64,000 nt of DNA from Crambe crambe (lineage: Eukaryota > Porifera > Demospongiae > Poecilosclerida > Crambeidae): NCBI GenBank assembly GCA_963924555.1, contig OZ004582.1, positions 6,014,001 to 6,078,000 of the forward strand, read 5' to 3'. The notes under the pieces were generated by a model. That model was given only the letters and a program-made list of their open reading frames with translations. It had not been told where the DNA came from and did not search any database. The translations under genes were made by a program, and so were the position numbers. Below, in pieces: positions 1 to 12,420 of the stretch (positions are counted from its first letter, which is position 1; the number at the start of each line of letters is the position of its first letter).

Positions 1-3000
1 TAGAAATCAAGAAGAGGGATGGAGTTACAGCTGTCAGTGCTTTGGTTAGTGAAAGCCAACTCTTAAACAGTATCACTGAGGAGACTTTGATCGAATCCTT
101 CTCAGAGAACTGGAATGAGAACGAGAAGAAAGCTGAATTGAAATACCCAAGGGATGAGTTCGGTACTTTTAGATCTCTCTTTGAAGTGGTCCTCAATGGG
201 ATTTATTACATGCTGGCAGTCTTTCAGGTGTGGAAAATGGTAGGCTTCAATATGATCGCACCTTATGCTTGCCTCCGTACAACATTCAGATGCTATTACT
301 CTGGAAGTTGGTTTGAGGCCATGCTACTCAATGGTATGGGAATGGCATCCCTTATTGTGAGCGCCGAATCCAAGGGATTAATGTTTGTTTTCGTAATCGC
401 ACGAAAACTCAAGAAACTCGCTCTTAACTTCGGTTTGAAGTCCGACGAGCAAGTGGTTCCCTTTTCCAAACAAAACTGTTCCATCATTATTTTTGTGACA
501 AATGATCTATTGTACCTATCATCAGCATTCATTCAAGGTTTGCTCTATCATGACATCCCCACGCACGTCGTCATAGTCGAATCTTCGCTGAAGAAATCAA
601 CTGTTTCTAAAGAAATCAAAGATCTTTTCGACTATTCTTTGCTGAGACATCACTTGTCTGTACAGGAAGTGAAGGAAAAGATGAATCTGATGACACTTCA
701 CATGTATAATGCTGCAGAGTTTGGAGGTCATGTGAGGAAAATGAAGACCAGTTCAGCTATTGTTTTTAGTGCTGGCACCACGGAGTGTTCAATGAGAAGT
801 ATCATGAAGCACTTCACCAAGGTACTTTTTTATGTACTTGAAGTGGTTCACACTGAGTATAATGAGGATACAGACGGTTAGCAATATAATATTATGGTGT
901 GGACCACACTTAGACCAATGAATGAAAACTAGACCAGTGCTGGAAACAGACAGACACATTTTCCTGCCATCCGGTCAATTTCTGGTCAAATTCCTATCAT
1001 TTATAGTTATAGGGTGGAGACCACTGTATTGGTTTCAAGAATTTCCTTTACCTTGATCATTCCAGCTTATACGATTGGAAATTAAAACTAGCTAAGCTAT
1101 CTATGATACCTTTTGTACTTTGTTGCTCTTCTCTATGCTTTAGTTGGCACTTTGTAGCAAGAAACTAGCTTCTCTCTGACTCTTGTTCAAAACCCTGCCT
1201 CTTGCATGGCATAGTATCTTTTTATGGTTCTAAAATGCCTATCATTTTTCTACTTGGTATGTGGTTCCCCTCAAAAAACAACAAAAAAAAACAAACAACA
1301 ACAACAACAACAAAAAAACAACAAAAAAACAACAACAAAAAAAACAAAAACAACTCCATTAAATTTCAGTGACTGACTTTCCATCTGAGGTGTTCATTAT
1401 TTGGAGTTTATAGTAATATGCTGGGTGATTGCGTGTAGGTGGTATCTGTCTCCTTGGCCCCCAGTGCTGCCGAGTTCTCCATTCCATTCCCCATCATGAT
1501 GAACGCGGGTGACCCTCTCAGGAATAACACGCCTGCTGTTGAAATCACCCCACTGACTCAGCAGGTATGTGTTGGTACAATGGTAATTAGCACATTATTC
1601 CAGGATGGTTGTCCTAAGGAGTAACTTGAAAGGACCACAAATTAGAAACCTGATGTTGATTTGTAGTTATTCCCCAAACCTTCTGAAAACCCACCAGTTC
1701 TGTACAGTGGATTGCAGTAATCCTGCAACATGAAATTCAGAACACCAAACAACAAAATTTACATAGCTTCCTTTCAAAGGACTTAATTGTGGCTTTAGAG
1801 TTGGGCTACTTCAAAGGAAGCTATGTAAATTTTGGTGTAGTGTTCTGTTGCAAGATCACTGCAATCCACTGTACCATAGCTATTGCTATACTGTTTCTCT
1901 ATTCTTGACCACCAGCAGAGAGTTGATTAGACCACTCTCAATGAGCTTCTTTTCTAGAACACTAACGCCAATTTGGAGTCACCTACAGGGACTGGAAAGA
2001 CACTGTGTCTGCTGTGTGCCACATTTAGAAATTTAAAATTAATCTTGGTTAAGAATTGAGAAAGTTATATACGTAGGTACATTTTCAGTATCCAGATTGC
2101 ATGTACAATGTATGTAATATCCGTAGGTGGGGGATTCCCTCCTTTCCTCAATAGATTTGCAGATTTCCAAAGAAGTATTTTTCTTTTGTTGTTTGTTTGT
2201 TTGTTTGTTTGTTTGTTTACAGACTCCACCGGAATATTTACGGCTAGTAGCAGCTCTCATTTCCTCCTCAGGAAAAACTCCTGTTCTGACTCCGCCCACT
2301 CCCCTTACTACCTGTGGTCTGCATGTGCTACTAAGTCACTGGACACTTGCAGTCTCACTGACCAGCGTATACCGAGGAAATATCTCCCCGGTCAAAGTGG
2401 ACAATATCTTGAAGGACGCAGGTTACTCTAAGGGACCGTTTCAAACAATGAATGAGGTATTCCCTATAGACATCAGTAACTGTTTGAACTTTGAACTACT
2501 AGCTAAAATGATAGGTGTGTTCACTGTGCATCTAGCTGCTTAACCTCATCCCCAAGGCCCCTCCCATGAAGAAGGGAGAGGGCCTGGTACAGACTGTTTG
2601 CACATGCTCTATTTTCCCAGAAAATCTGGGAATCTGTATATCTTTGTAAACCACTCAGCATATCTAAGCTGTAAACTTGTAATGTTGCGAACGTCAAACG
2701 GATAAGCTTAACCTTTGACCTTTCTTTGCCACTTGATTTGATATGTGGTTTCCCAGCTATCACGCGGCAAGCCGTATTTTGTGGTCCATAATATTTCTCC
2801 ATTTTGAATCCATGTAGATTAAACAATGTGCTGAGAAATTTACTGAAATATTTACGGAAAAGTTAGCGCATGCGCAAACAGTCTGTACCAGGCCCTCTCC
2901 CTTCTTTGTGGGAGGGGCCTGGGGACGAGGCTACTAGCTGCTATGACTGAGATAATGTATTTCTTTCTTATTCGTAGTATGGGAAGATATACTTTCGACA

Positions 3001-3634
3001 GCTACCTGGTAGTACAAGGATCGGAGGCCTGCTTCTAAAGCGAGTGAAGGAATACTGCGAAACTGGAATCATCTCAGTGTCGGGTAAAAAATTGTACTTG
3101 CTCCTCTCCAACGAACAGATTGCAAATATTTTCACTATAAATATTGTATTGACATCTCTCTATGCTTCCAAGCAAGCTACCGGGCTGAGTGAAGCGGCCC
3201 TTGATTATCTATGCATATCTGGTCTTGTCGGTTTCCCTCCAACTGAAGCCGGACCTCTGAATTTCATCACACGTCTCAGCAAAGAAAACATGAAGAGCAT
3301 ATTTGAGCTTAGCCAAACAGTAATGCCACATCTGTCTGATATCAGTGGGACAAATATTATCAAGAGTTCTCAGTTGGAGCAGTATGTATCTGACTTGTTT
3401 GTTCAAGACACGACCTCAGAAGATGGTGGACGTCCAGGCAAAGATTTGTTGGAAATATTCCAGGCTCAGAGAGCTGAACTTATTCTGTTGAATCAGAAGG
3501 AGTTGAAAGTTGTGGGAGAGTGTCGTGGTGTTCAAAATAGAGAAATATTCGTATTTCCTACACTAATTATTTTCTTTCTTATCTTGGCATTTTGGTTTTT
3601 TGTTTTCATCCTTTATTTCTTCTTTTTTTCATAA
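1..3634 (+). CDS. HADHA-like (trifunctional enzyme alpha) degenerate homolog, 5' partial
   Basis: Four exons are supported: from the left edge to 821, then 1439-1564, 2223-2456 and 2978-3634. All junctions are GT-AG and phase 0, giving about 611 codons without a start. Gene order by eye follows the 3-hydroxyacyl-CoA dehydrogenase part of mitochondrial HADHA: the AESKGLM stretch matches the TKESKALM region before the NAD domain; exon 3 ends GYSKGPFQTMNE like the FGFPxGPxxLxDE end of the dehydrogenase fold; exon 4 carries GFPPTEAGPLNF like the GFPPCLGGPFRF region. The NAD-binding GxGxxG is absent (FVTNDLLYLS at the aligned place). The catalytic SNTS and H-x-F-x-P segments read SAGTT and SLAPS. 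I infer a non-catalytic paralog. The last ~27 residues are very hydrophobic, either a tail anchor or read-through of a missed intron. Family assignment is by eye only. Confidence 0.6.
1263..1356. repeat. A/C-rich low-complexity tract (CAA-type)
   Basis: Irregular CAA and CAAAAA repeats lie inside the first visible intron of the HADHA-like gene, about 80 bases before the next exon. Confidence 0.8.
1699..1875. repeat. Short foldback (inverted repeat) in intron
   Basis: The left arm (tgtacagtggattgcagt, then catagcttcctttcaaagg) is mirrored by the right arm (aaaggaagctatg, then cactgcaatccactgtac). The spacer is about 25 bases. Probably a small MITE. Confidence 0.75.
2541..2933. mobile_element. 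MULE-like MITE with 9-bp target duplication
   Basis: Termini are TAACCTCATCCCC and the complement of TAGCCTCGTCCCC, and the arms stay near-identical for about 60 bases. CTAGCTGCT is repeated exactly at 2532-2540 and 2934-2942. It sits in the third visible intron of the HADHA-like gene. A 9-bp duplication and long terminal repeats fit Mutator-like elements. It has no coding capacity. Its ends resemble those of the larger element at 26174-26916. Confidence 0.85.
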
Positions 3635-3714
3635 TTATTATTTTTTTCGGACATTAATTTTTATGAATGATGAGATGCCCTTTTTGTGGGGGAATATATT
3701 GACTGCACTACTAT

Positions 3715-4051
3715 AATTGGCGAGCGAAGCGAGCCACTCTCTGGTCATGTCAACGGGAGCTCGAGATATATATATACGTACGTCAATAGCTAGCGGGCAT
3801 AATTAATAATACGCATGCGCACGTTCGTTTGACCTTTGACCCCACAAATGAAACATGCCCATAGCACTTAGAACAAACAGCTTGAGCTTATTGTTTTCTA
3901 CAGGATTTTGTCATAGAGGTGCTAAGTGGATTGTAGGCGCTTGGCTTTAAGTGCTTGTGGTAAGCATTATACAGCCTCCTATGTATGCAGCTGCAATATC
4001 TTAGTAAGTCAAAGTACAAATGACTTTCACCAACTGCTTCGCTCGCCGATT
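3715..4051. repeat. Inverted-repeat element between genes
   Basis: AATTGGCGAGCGAAGC near 3715 is matched in reverse complement by GCTTCGCTCGCCGATT ending at 4051. The terminal match is about 16 bases with one mismatch and no clear target duplication. It fills most of the gap between the HADHA-like gene and the first dioxygenase gene. The rest of 3635-4246 shows only a (CGTA)n run near 4112-4126. Confidence 0.5.
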
Positions 4052-4246
4052 GAATATGTTACACGAACATATCCTAGTATTATAGTTAATTTATGAGTCA
4101 TTGAGCTCAACGTACGTACGTACGTAAGGGGTAGCGGCGACCCTTACCAACCCAGCATAAAAAAAGTTCATTATCACTGATCTCTCGTACGCATGCGCAC
4201 ATTATTTTGCACGAAATTGCCCGCCAGCAGAGCGATTTTTCGTACT

Positions 4247-7200
4247 ATGGAGCAGGAGGTGGACTATTTCGACTCCATTGCAAGCACTCTAAAGACAGTG
4301 AAAAGGCCTGGATATTATGTCACAGGTGGTGTGTGTTCGATGCCTCTACCTAGTCTGTCAATCAACAGCCTTCCAGATATCATCTTGGGCCTACCTCTTG
4401 CTGACAGCCATGCAAAATCTATCATCGAATCCTCAACTCAAGATCCATTTGGAAGAGGAGAGAAAACCATTGTCGATACTTCTGTGCGCCGTACTTGGCA
4501 GTTAAATCCCTCGCAATTCTTTATCAATAATTCTGAATGGGAAAAGAAGCTAAAAGTACTGTTGGAGAGAGTAAAGGCAGATCTAGGGTGTGAAGGCATG
4601 CAAGTCTCCTGTGAGCTGTACAAACTCCTTCTCTATGAGCAGGGAGGATTTTTCAAAGTAAGCTACATGTACTCTGATAGGTTATCAGCTCTCTGTTAGC
4701 TACAAGCTAGCTGTGTGTTCTGAACTAGTCTCACGAGCCAGACGTATTGCAGAAGAAGGGAAAGGGGGGAGGAGAAATATGTCTGGTGAAAGACACAAGG
4801 TTTTTATATCCAAATGGAATGTTGATTAGCTACATCATTTTCCACGTGACTTTGACTGCAAATTTAAATTCCATGGGAGCGATAGACCACGTGGCAATTG
4901 AGGTTCATGATTGCCTTGGATGATGTTGAAGTTCTAATCTCCCTCCCTCCTAGTTCTTGGTCTGGCTCCAGACCATGGCCTAGTTAAGTTGTGCACTTGC
5001 TTTAGACAGCGCTGCATCAACTTTCACATCCAAGGTCATTACATTATAAAAATAGTGCGCAAAACTAATTCTGGCATGATGATGTCATGCACATGTGATT
5101 TAGCGTGTGACAATTTGTAAATTGATGATCTGATTAACATTCTGGCAAAGGTTTTCTTTCACCATTTTCTCCTTCCCCCTCCACAATACGTCTGGCTCGT
5201 GAGACTAGTCCTGAACTAAAGTAGCTATTTGGATCCACTTGATCCCTTGATCTGATCATGCATTTACTATAATTTTCTGCTCAATATTCTTGACCAAAAT
5301 ATCACATTATGAGAGCTGGTCACCCTGACCAACTAATTTGAGAAAGTTATAGCATAGCAGTAATAATGAAGCATTGTCTAGATTGTTTTTCTCATAAAAA
5401 ATTGGTGTTAGCTATGCATGATCTGATGTCAGTTATCAACCTCCATTACATTGAAATTAACAATTTTTTTGGTTTTGCTCTATGGGCCTTGAAACTTATT
5501 TATAGCTGTACCTAGTCATCATAACACATAAGCTTACCCTTACATGTCATAAATGCTCCACAAATGTATACTTCTCAGACATAGTCTGCATTTCATATCC
5601 ATTATAACTAACTGCAAAGTAAGTGATCTTCCAGTGCCAATGGGGATGGGTAAACTCATGCAGTTGCTGCTGTTTCAGTCCCAAGGTCATTCAATGCTAG
5701 CACTTTTCATTGGGCATTACTAGCTAGCTAGAAGATAGGCATGTTGTGGACTGGGATGCCATACAGTTAGTTAAATTGTAATAGAGAAGTTCAAGATTGG
5801 CTGGAAACTGTCAGGAGGGCTAGAAGAAACAGTGGAATAGTGGAATTGAAGAAAATAGTAAAAGCCAAGAAGGCCAAGCTGGTAGCAATACTTAATTGGG
5901 GCGAGCCTGAGTGAGCCCCACACTAGCGAGTTGGCTCTAGACTTCACATCATATATTATATGTATCTTGTACGTCCTAATAATAGTGGTTTTTCTCTGCG
6001 ACAATCATCTGGTAACATTACATCACAGTACAGTGCTAGATTGCGCATGTAAACATGTGTATTATCATTAAAAAAAATTGTTGTAGTTGGTGTCAGGGAG
6101 AATTTGCTATTTGTCAGAAGAAATTGTAGTTCTTTCTGACACTTTGCTGGGAAATATTTGTTTCTTATAGTGAGCCCTGTTGTTGGCCAGTATTACTGAA
6201 AATAATTATAATCGCAGTGGGGAGCTCTCTAAATGAAGATAGGGATATTCAAAAAAATTTGTTATTAAAAATATGTAGATCTGCCCTACTTAGTCTCATG
6301 CAAAAAAAGAAAAAAGAAAAAAAAACATACCAAGACTTAGTAGAAATAAATTGCAACTTATCATGTTACCCTTACACTTGCTTTTGTATAGAGTGGGTAA
6401 TTACACAACACATAACTGCATAATTATAGTGTTGTGAGTTAAAGTAGACATGTTAGTTTCTTATGTGGTTGGCCCTTAAAACAAACAAAACAATTAATTA
6501 TTATTCCATGACTCAAGATAATTATGATTTCAAAATTAATTATCCTATACACAGCGTCATCAAGATACTGAAAAATCTGAAGGAATGTTTGGAACTTTAG
6601 TCATTCAACTGCCATCAAACTACAAAGGTGGCCAGCTCACTATTTATCATCAATCCAAGAAGACCGATTTCAATTTCAGTGGTCCAGCTGGTTATGAAAA
6701 TTTTCATTATGTTGCTTTTTATGCTGATTGCAAGCACGAAATTAAACCAGTTACTGATGGCTATCGTCTTTGTCTTATCTATAATCTAATTTATCAAGGA
6801 TCTGGTGATGATCCTGTGCCAGAAAATAATCAGGAAATTGTTTCTTCTATTGTTTCCTCAATGAAAGAATGGAATGAAGATCATTCAGAAAGTCAGCCTC
6901 AAATGATGACTTACTTCCTTGAGCATCAATATTGTGAAGCTAGTCTCTCTTTTCAAATGCTAAAGAATGTCGACAGAGCTGTAACATATATTCTTTCCCA
7001 AGCAAAAAAGAATATAGATTTTGATTTTTACCTGGCTCAAGTGAATGTCTCAGAGCATTGGTCACATGAGTTATATTATTATGATGAAAATGAACAATCA
7101 ATAGACGTTGAGGTTGTAGCTAAAAATCTGAGGTCAGAGGAGGGCCAGTGCATCTCTAATATTCGTCTCGAAGGGGAGTACTTTGTGCCTGAGGATTTCT

Positions 7201-8204
7201 TTGATAATCGTGATCCTGATATAGAAGAAGCTGAAAGATATACATTCTATAAGCATTACAATTGGGCAGCTGTGCTTATTTGGCCTTCTCGAAAGCGTAT
7301 TGCAAATCTTGGCATCTCGAATATGGTCAGTTTATTTGGTAAAGATCTGCTTCACTATGCGACACACAGTCCAGCCCAGAAAGCCAAGTTAGAAGATGCT
7401 GCTAAAGATCTCATGAGCTCACTTGCACATGTGGGCCACAATCGGGACAATTTTATATTGTTTCTTCAGAGTCTCCAAATCATAGGTAAGGTGGAGTTAA
7501 TTTCAGAGTTTTTAGGGATGATTGGTTCTTCCGAATCTGTTCATTACGGATTAATTACTGAACCTTCTTTCCATAAAGAGATTTTGAATATAGGCAGTAA
7601 ATATGGTTGGGAAATTCTTAAATCATCTCTCCAAGCCATTTTCGATAACTTACCATTACCTCCATCATCTCTATATGTATATGATATTGAGAAAATAATT
7701 AAAAAATACTGCCAGTTCCTACATGAAATTTCACATCATTATTCATCAGAAACTCAAAAGGTTTTATGCCAATCCCTTGCTCGTACTATTGTGAGTAAAT
7801 TAGCAAATGAGAGTGAATTATCATCAAGGATTCGAGCTAAATGTGATTTTCCTGAAGTTAAGAAGTTTATTAGTGTTCTCTTAAGGTGTCTCCTGAACCT
7901 TGATTGTAACGAGCAACTTTCATGCTTTATACAGGATCTCTGTTCTAAACCCAAGTGTTATCCAGTCATCGATGTACTGGTACCAGTTTGTGAAGAATTA
8001 TATGATCCACTGAAAGAAAACAAGGAGGGAAAAGAAACACTTGATCGAATTATAGCTCACTGTATCTCTTCTCTGCAAGAGTCTTCTCATCCAGAATGCA
8101 AGGAAATAGAATATATGCTTAAAGCTCTAAGTGGAACATGCAAAGAATTGTCAGCACCAGACAGACCATCAACGAAACGAATAAAAGTGACAGAAAAGCA
8201 GTAG
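4247..8204 (+). CDS. Fe(II)/2-oxoglutarate-dependent dioxygenase, copy 1
   Basis: Two exons, 4247-4657 and 6555-8204, join at a phase-0 GT-AG intron into a 686-residue protein. The junction reads GGFFK/RHQDTEKSEGMFG and builds the metal-binding H-x-D (H139, D141). The distal His is H198 in KHEIKPVTDGYR, and R208 is the expected 2-oxoglutarate-binding Arg, so the facial triad is complete. The fold is that of prolyl-4-hydroxylase-type 2OG-Fe(II) oxygenases; the substrate cannot be read. The C-terminal ~480 residues are alpha-helical-looking and shared only with the neighbour copies. The start at 4247 is preferred over an in-frame upstream ATG at 4193 because all three copies begin M-E-x-x-x-x-F. 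An ACGCATGCGCAC sequence just upstream resembles an NRF1 site. Confidence 0.88.
4726..5207. mobile_element. MULE-like MITE in dioxygenase intron
   Basis: The ends are TAGTCTCACGAGCCAGACGT and its exact reverse complement. GTTCTGAAC (4717-4725) and GTCCTGAAC (5208-5216) form a 9-bp target duplication with one difference. It is non-coding, inside the intron of dioxygenase copy 1. Copy 2's shorter intron lacks it, so it inserted after the duplication or was lost there. The remaining intron, 5217-6554, shows nothing recognisable. Confidence 0.85.
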
Positions 8205-9255
8205 TCAGATCTTCCGTACATGCATAGCTAGCTAGCTAAGCAAATTATTTTGATTAAAATTATTATATTATGGTTAATTATTAATACATTTTCCCTCATT
8301 AGTTCCCCATGCAATTAAATGGAGTTTATCTGTGGCTTATCTAAGTGCAGTTGGCTGAGTGGGCGCTAGGTGTTTTGACAGGTTCACATACATACAATTT
8401 GTGTATAATTAATTGCTGCACTCGGCTCCGCCCAGCCAATTTCTCATACCCAACTATAATGGTTAGGTGTCAACCCCTTATAAATCTGGTCTATTTTACC
8501 CCTCTCAATCATTGGTCTGGCAGCATATTCAGCACTGATTTCTTTTCATGAGAAAAAAAATTACCTTCAACTCCATTTACACATACCCAGGCAGCTACAC
8601 AACAGCTGAAGAATTGATACATTGTTCATGCAATGGAAAACACTAGCTATTAGCAGGTGGTTTGGGTCACCAGTCAATGGCATAGCTAAATTTTACATTT
8701 GGGGATGGGGTCCCAGATGAGGTAATTCAATTTTGAAGATGTGATATTCATATCAGCATAGATTTGGGGATGGGAGCAACCGCTTTCTTGGCTATGTACA
8801 TGAGACTATCCAGAGCTAGCTACAACCTCCTAATCAGGATAGTATCCCATCCCAAATATATGCTGATGTGGATATGTATATAATTTACATATAGATAGGC
8901 CCTTCTGTAAATATGGGGACCCACTCAGTTATTGTTATATTGTGCTGTTATGGGTGTCAGATCATTTAATCTACAGATATTATTGGAGGTTGTAAATCTA
9001 TTAAAGTTTTTTTAATGTTGATTTTTGCTGAAAGTGTGATAGAGGAATCTGACCTATTATTATTAGCTATTCATTATGAAACTAATAGTAGTAGTTGTAG
9101 TAATCATGCTGATAGATATAAAGCGCGCAAGGACTGGGGGTATGAGGCCATTTTTAGGGACGGGGTGGGGGGGGCCCTAGAACTAGGGGTTCCCCAAAAC
9201 TTTTATAATTTTGACGCCGGGCGCGGGCCAGTAGAACCATTCATACGTCACAATA
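8205..9255. other. Intergenic, dioxygenase copies 1 and 2
   Basis: No gene was recognised. A weak inverted similarity (ATATCAGCAT near 8752 against ATGCTGATGTGGATAT near 8860) suggests an old foldback. The open frame at 9015-9359 is incidental. Confidence 0.6.
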
Positions 9256-10237
9256 ATGGAGCAGGAGACCTTTTTCAACTCGATTGCGAACACTCTAAAG
9301 AAAGTGAAAAGGCCTGGGTTTTATGTCACAGGTGGTGTGTGTTCGGTGCCTCTACCTAGTCTGTCAATCAACAGCCTTCCAGGTGTGATCTTGGGCCTAC
9401 CTCTTGCTGACAGCCATGCAAAATCCATCATCGAATCTTCAACTCAAGCTCCATTCGGAAGAGGGGAGGAAACCATCGTTGATACTTCTGTGCGTTGTAC
9501 TTGGCAGTTAAATCCCTCGCAATTTGTTATCAATAATCCTGAATGGGAAAAGAAGCTGGAAATACTGTTGGAGAGAGTAAAGGCAGATCTAGGGTGTGAA
9601 GGCATGCAAGTCTCCTGTGAGCTGTACAAACTCCTTCTCTATGAGCAGGGAGGATTTTTCAAAGTAAGCTGCTGTACTGAGCTGTACTGTTAATAGTCTT
9701 GAGCAGCTGTAACTAGCATGCAGTGTTCTGAACTACTGTCTACCCTTTACCCTTTTCAGTGACTATTACATCCACTCATATAGTACTTTTCTAGCCATTG
9801 TAGAGTCCAGTTCCACTGACAGTTATTAAACTCTGAAGTAAAGATTATCAGGTTGTGTGTATGGAAGTGCAGGAAAACAAAATTATCCTTGAACAGAATT
9901 TGAAGAGATTAGAATAAAGCTAGCTAATCAGCCATGAATACTTTATTCAGTAACTGTGAGTCGGTAATAATTAGTAGGCTTATAATGATTATGCTTGGAA
10001 ACATTAATAAGCTGTATCTATACCTCCTTTGACTCCCGAGGAACAGCTCCAAGTAGCTAGTATTGCAATTTTAGAGAAAGAGCAACGTGAACATTATTTC
10101 TAGTCGTGCTTGTGGATTACTGTGGGAAAGTCAGTGGGCAGGGTTTCGCTATCTGGAGCTTTGATATTCAACATAGCTTTTGGGTTTTCCAAACATGTGT
10201 ATTAAGCATGCTCTAGCCTTGTAGGTTGTTAGCCATA

Positions 10238-10286
<49 letters not shown>

Positions 10287-12221
10287 GTGATTTAAATTTT
10301 ATCATCCTGTACACAGCGTCATCAAGATACCGAGAAGTCTAAAGGAATGTTTGGAACTTTAGTCATTCAACTGCCATCAAACTACAAAGGTGGTCAGCTC
10401 ACTATTTATCATCAATCCATGAAGACAGATTTCAATTTCAGTGGTCCAGCTGGTTATGACAATTTCCATTATGTTGCTTTTTATGCCGATTGCCAACACG
10501 AAATTAAACCGGTTACTGATGGCTATCGTCTTTGTCTTGTCTATAATTTAATTTATCAAGGATCTGGTGATTGTCCTGTGCCAGAAAATAATCAGGAAAT
10601 TGTTTCTTCTATTGTTTCCTCAATGAAAGAATGGAATGAAGATGATTCAGTAGAACAGCCTCCAATGATGACTTACTTACTTGAGCATCAATATAGTGAA
10701 GCAAGTCTCTCTTTTCAATTGCTGAAGAACGTCGATAGAGCTGTAGCAGATATTCTTACCGAAGCGAAAAAGAGTATAGATTTTGATTTATACCTGGCTC
10801 AAGTGAATGTCTCTGAGTATTGGTCAGCTGAATTTGAATATGGTTGTGTGTATGGTGTTGGTGCATATGAAGCCGATGAATTAATGGACGAAGAGGTTGT
10901 AGCTAAAAACCTGAAGTCACAGGAAGGCCAGTGCATCTCTAGTATTCATCTCGATAGGAAGTACTTTGTACCCAAGGAATTCTTTAATAATCGTGATCCT
11001 GATAGAGAAGAAACTGAAGGATATACTGGGAATGAAGGAGCCACAATTGATAAGCATTACAAATGGGCAGCTCTGCTCATTTGGCCTTCTCGAAAGCGTA
11101 TTGCAAATCTCGGCATTTCAAATATGATCAGTTTATTTGGTAAAGATCTGCTTCACTATGCGACACACAGTCCATCCCAGAAAGCCAAGTTAGAAGAAGC
11201 TGCTAAAGATCTCATGAGCTCACTTGCACATGTGGGCCACAATCGGGACAATTTTATATTGTTTCTTCAGAGTCTCCAAATCATAGGTAAGGTGGAGCTA
11301 ATTTCAGAGTTTTTAGGGATCATTGGTTCTTCCATACCTGTTCATAGCAGCTTGATCCGAAGTTCTTCTTTCCACAAAGAGGTTGTGAATATAGGCAGTA
11401 AATATGGCTGGAGAATCCTCGACTCATCCCTTCAAGCCATTTTTGATAATTTACCGTCATCTATGTATGAAATTGAAGCATATTGCCAGTTTCTACATGA
11501 AATTTCACATCATTATTCATCAGAAACTCAAAAGGCTTCATGCCAATGCCTGGCTCGTACTATTGTGAAGAAGTTATCAAATGTGGATGATGCTAAATCT
11601 GCACGAATTGATTTTTCGAAAGTTAAGAAGATTGTTAGTGTTCTCTTAAGGTGTCTTGTATATCTCAAGTGTAACAAGCAACTTCCACACTTTGTACAAG
11701 TTCTCTGTTCGAAACCCAACTGCTATCCAGTCATCGATGTACTTGCACCAGTTTGTGAAAAATTATATGATTCACTGAAGAAAAAAAAGAAGGGAAAAGA
11801 AACACTTGATCAACTCATCGCCTACTGTGTTTCATTTTTGCAAGAGTCTTCTCGTACACCTCCTTCTCCCACTGATTGGTCTGAGCATGTCACATTTTCA
11901 TGTTCCCAAAAAGAGTGTGTTGAGCTGGTAGGCTTTCTTGGACATCCAACTGAGACAGTGCACAAGTTCAAGGCTTGTGCAGACATACGTGATCATCTTG
12001 AGTCCCACCTACATAATGCCAAATGTTCAGTCACTTGTTCCACAGAGCGTGTTGGTTCTCCTCACACTCTTGTTGTGAAAAAGAACAGAGCAGGATATGA
12101 TAGAAAGATCAAGGCATGCAAGAAAATGAATGCTATAATAGTACGACTTCAAGCTCTAAGTGGAGCTAGTGAACTGTCAGAACCATTAACGAAACGAAGA
12201 AAAGTGACTGAAAAGCAGTAG
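9256..12221 (+). CDS. Fe(II)/2-oxoglutarate-dependent dioxygenase, copy 2
   Basis: Two exons, 9256-9663 and 10317-12221, give 770 residues with the same phase-0 intron position as copy 1. The triad is complete: H138 and D140 in RHQDTEKSKG, H197 in QHEIKP, and R207. It is about 84 residues longer than copy 1 because of a C-terminal insert (about codons 11868-12150). The insert holds several Cys and His (FSCSQKECVEL, CADIRDHLESHLHN, CSVTCS) and could be a zinc-binding module; copy 1 joins directly across that place. Both copies end in a basic K-R-x-K-V-T-E-K-Q tail that could be a nuclear localisation signal. Substrate unknown. Confidence 0.88.
10238..10284. repeat. (TAA)n microsatellite
   Basis: About 15 uninterrupted AAT/TAA units lie just before exon 2 of dioxygenase copy 2. 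Confidence 0.95.
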
Positions 12222-12420
12222 TTAGCCTATCAGACTATTATTATATAGCCATCTATTTGTTGCATGGCCAGTGATCAGTTATTAACTATCCTATACTAGC
12301 TATGGAAAGTGACTTTTTACCTTTTTTTTTCCATGCATGATTGCACATGCACCTTGAGCATCCTCTGCAGTGCTCATGCGCAAACTTTTCCCGCGCAAAT
12401 CCCGCATGACAGCAACTACC

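Noticed and set aside
2108..2543. Overlapping open frames rich in FVCLFVCLF
   Set aside because: They translate a (TTTG)n polypyrimidine tract plus exon 3 in wrong frames; the correct exon is 2223-2456.
9015..9359. 114-residue open frame upstream of dioxygenase copy 2
   Set aside because: It overlaps exon 1 of the dioxygenase in another frame, and its upstream part has low-complexity composition.
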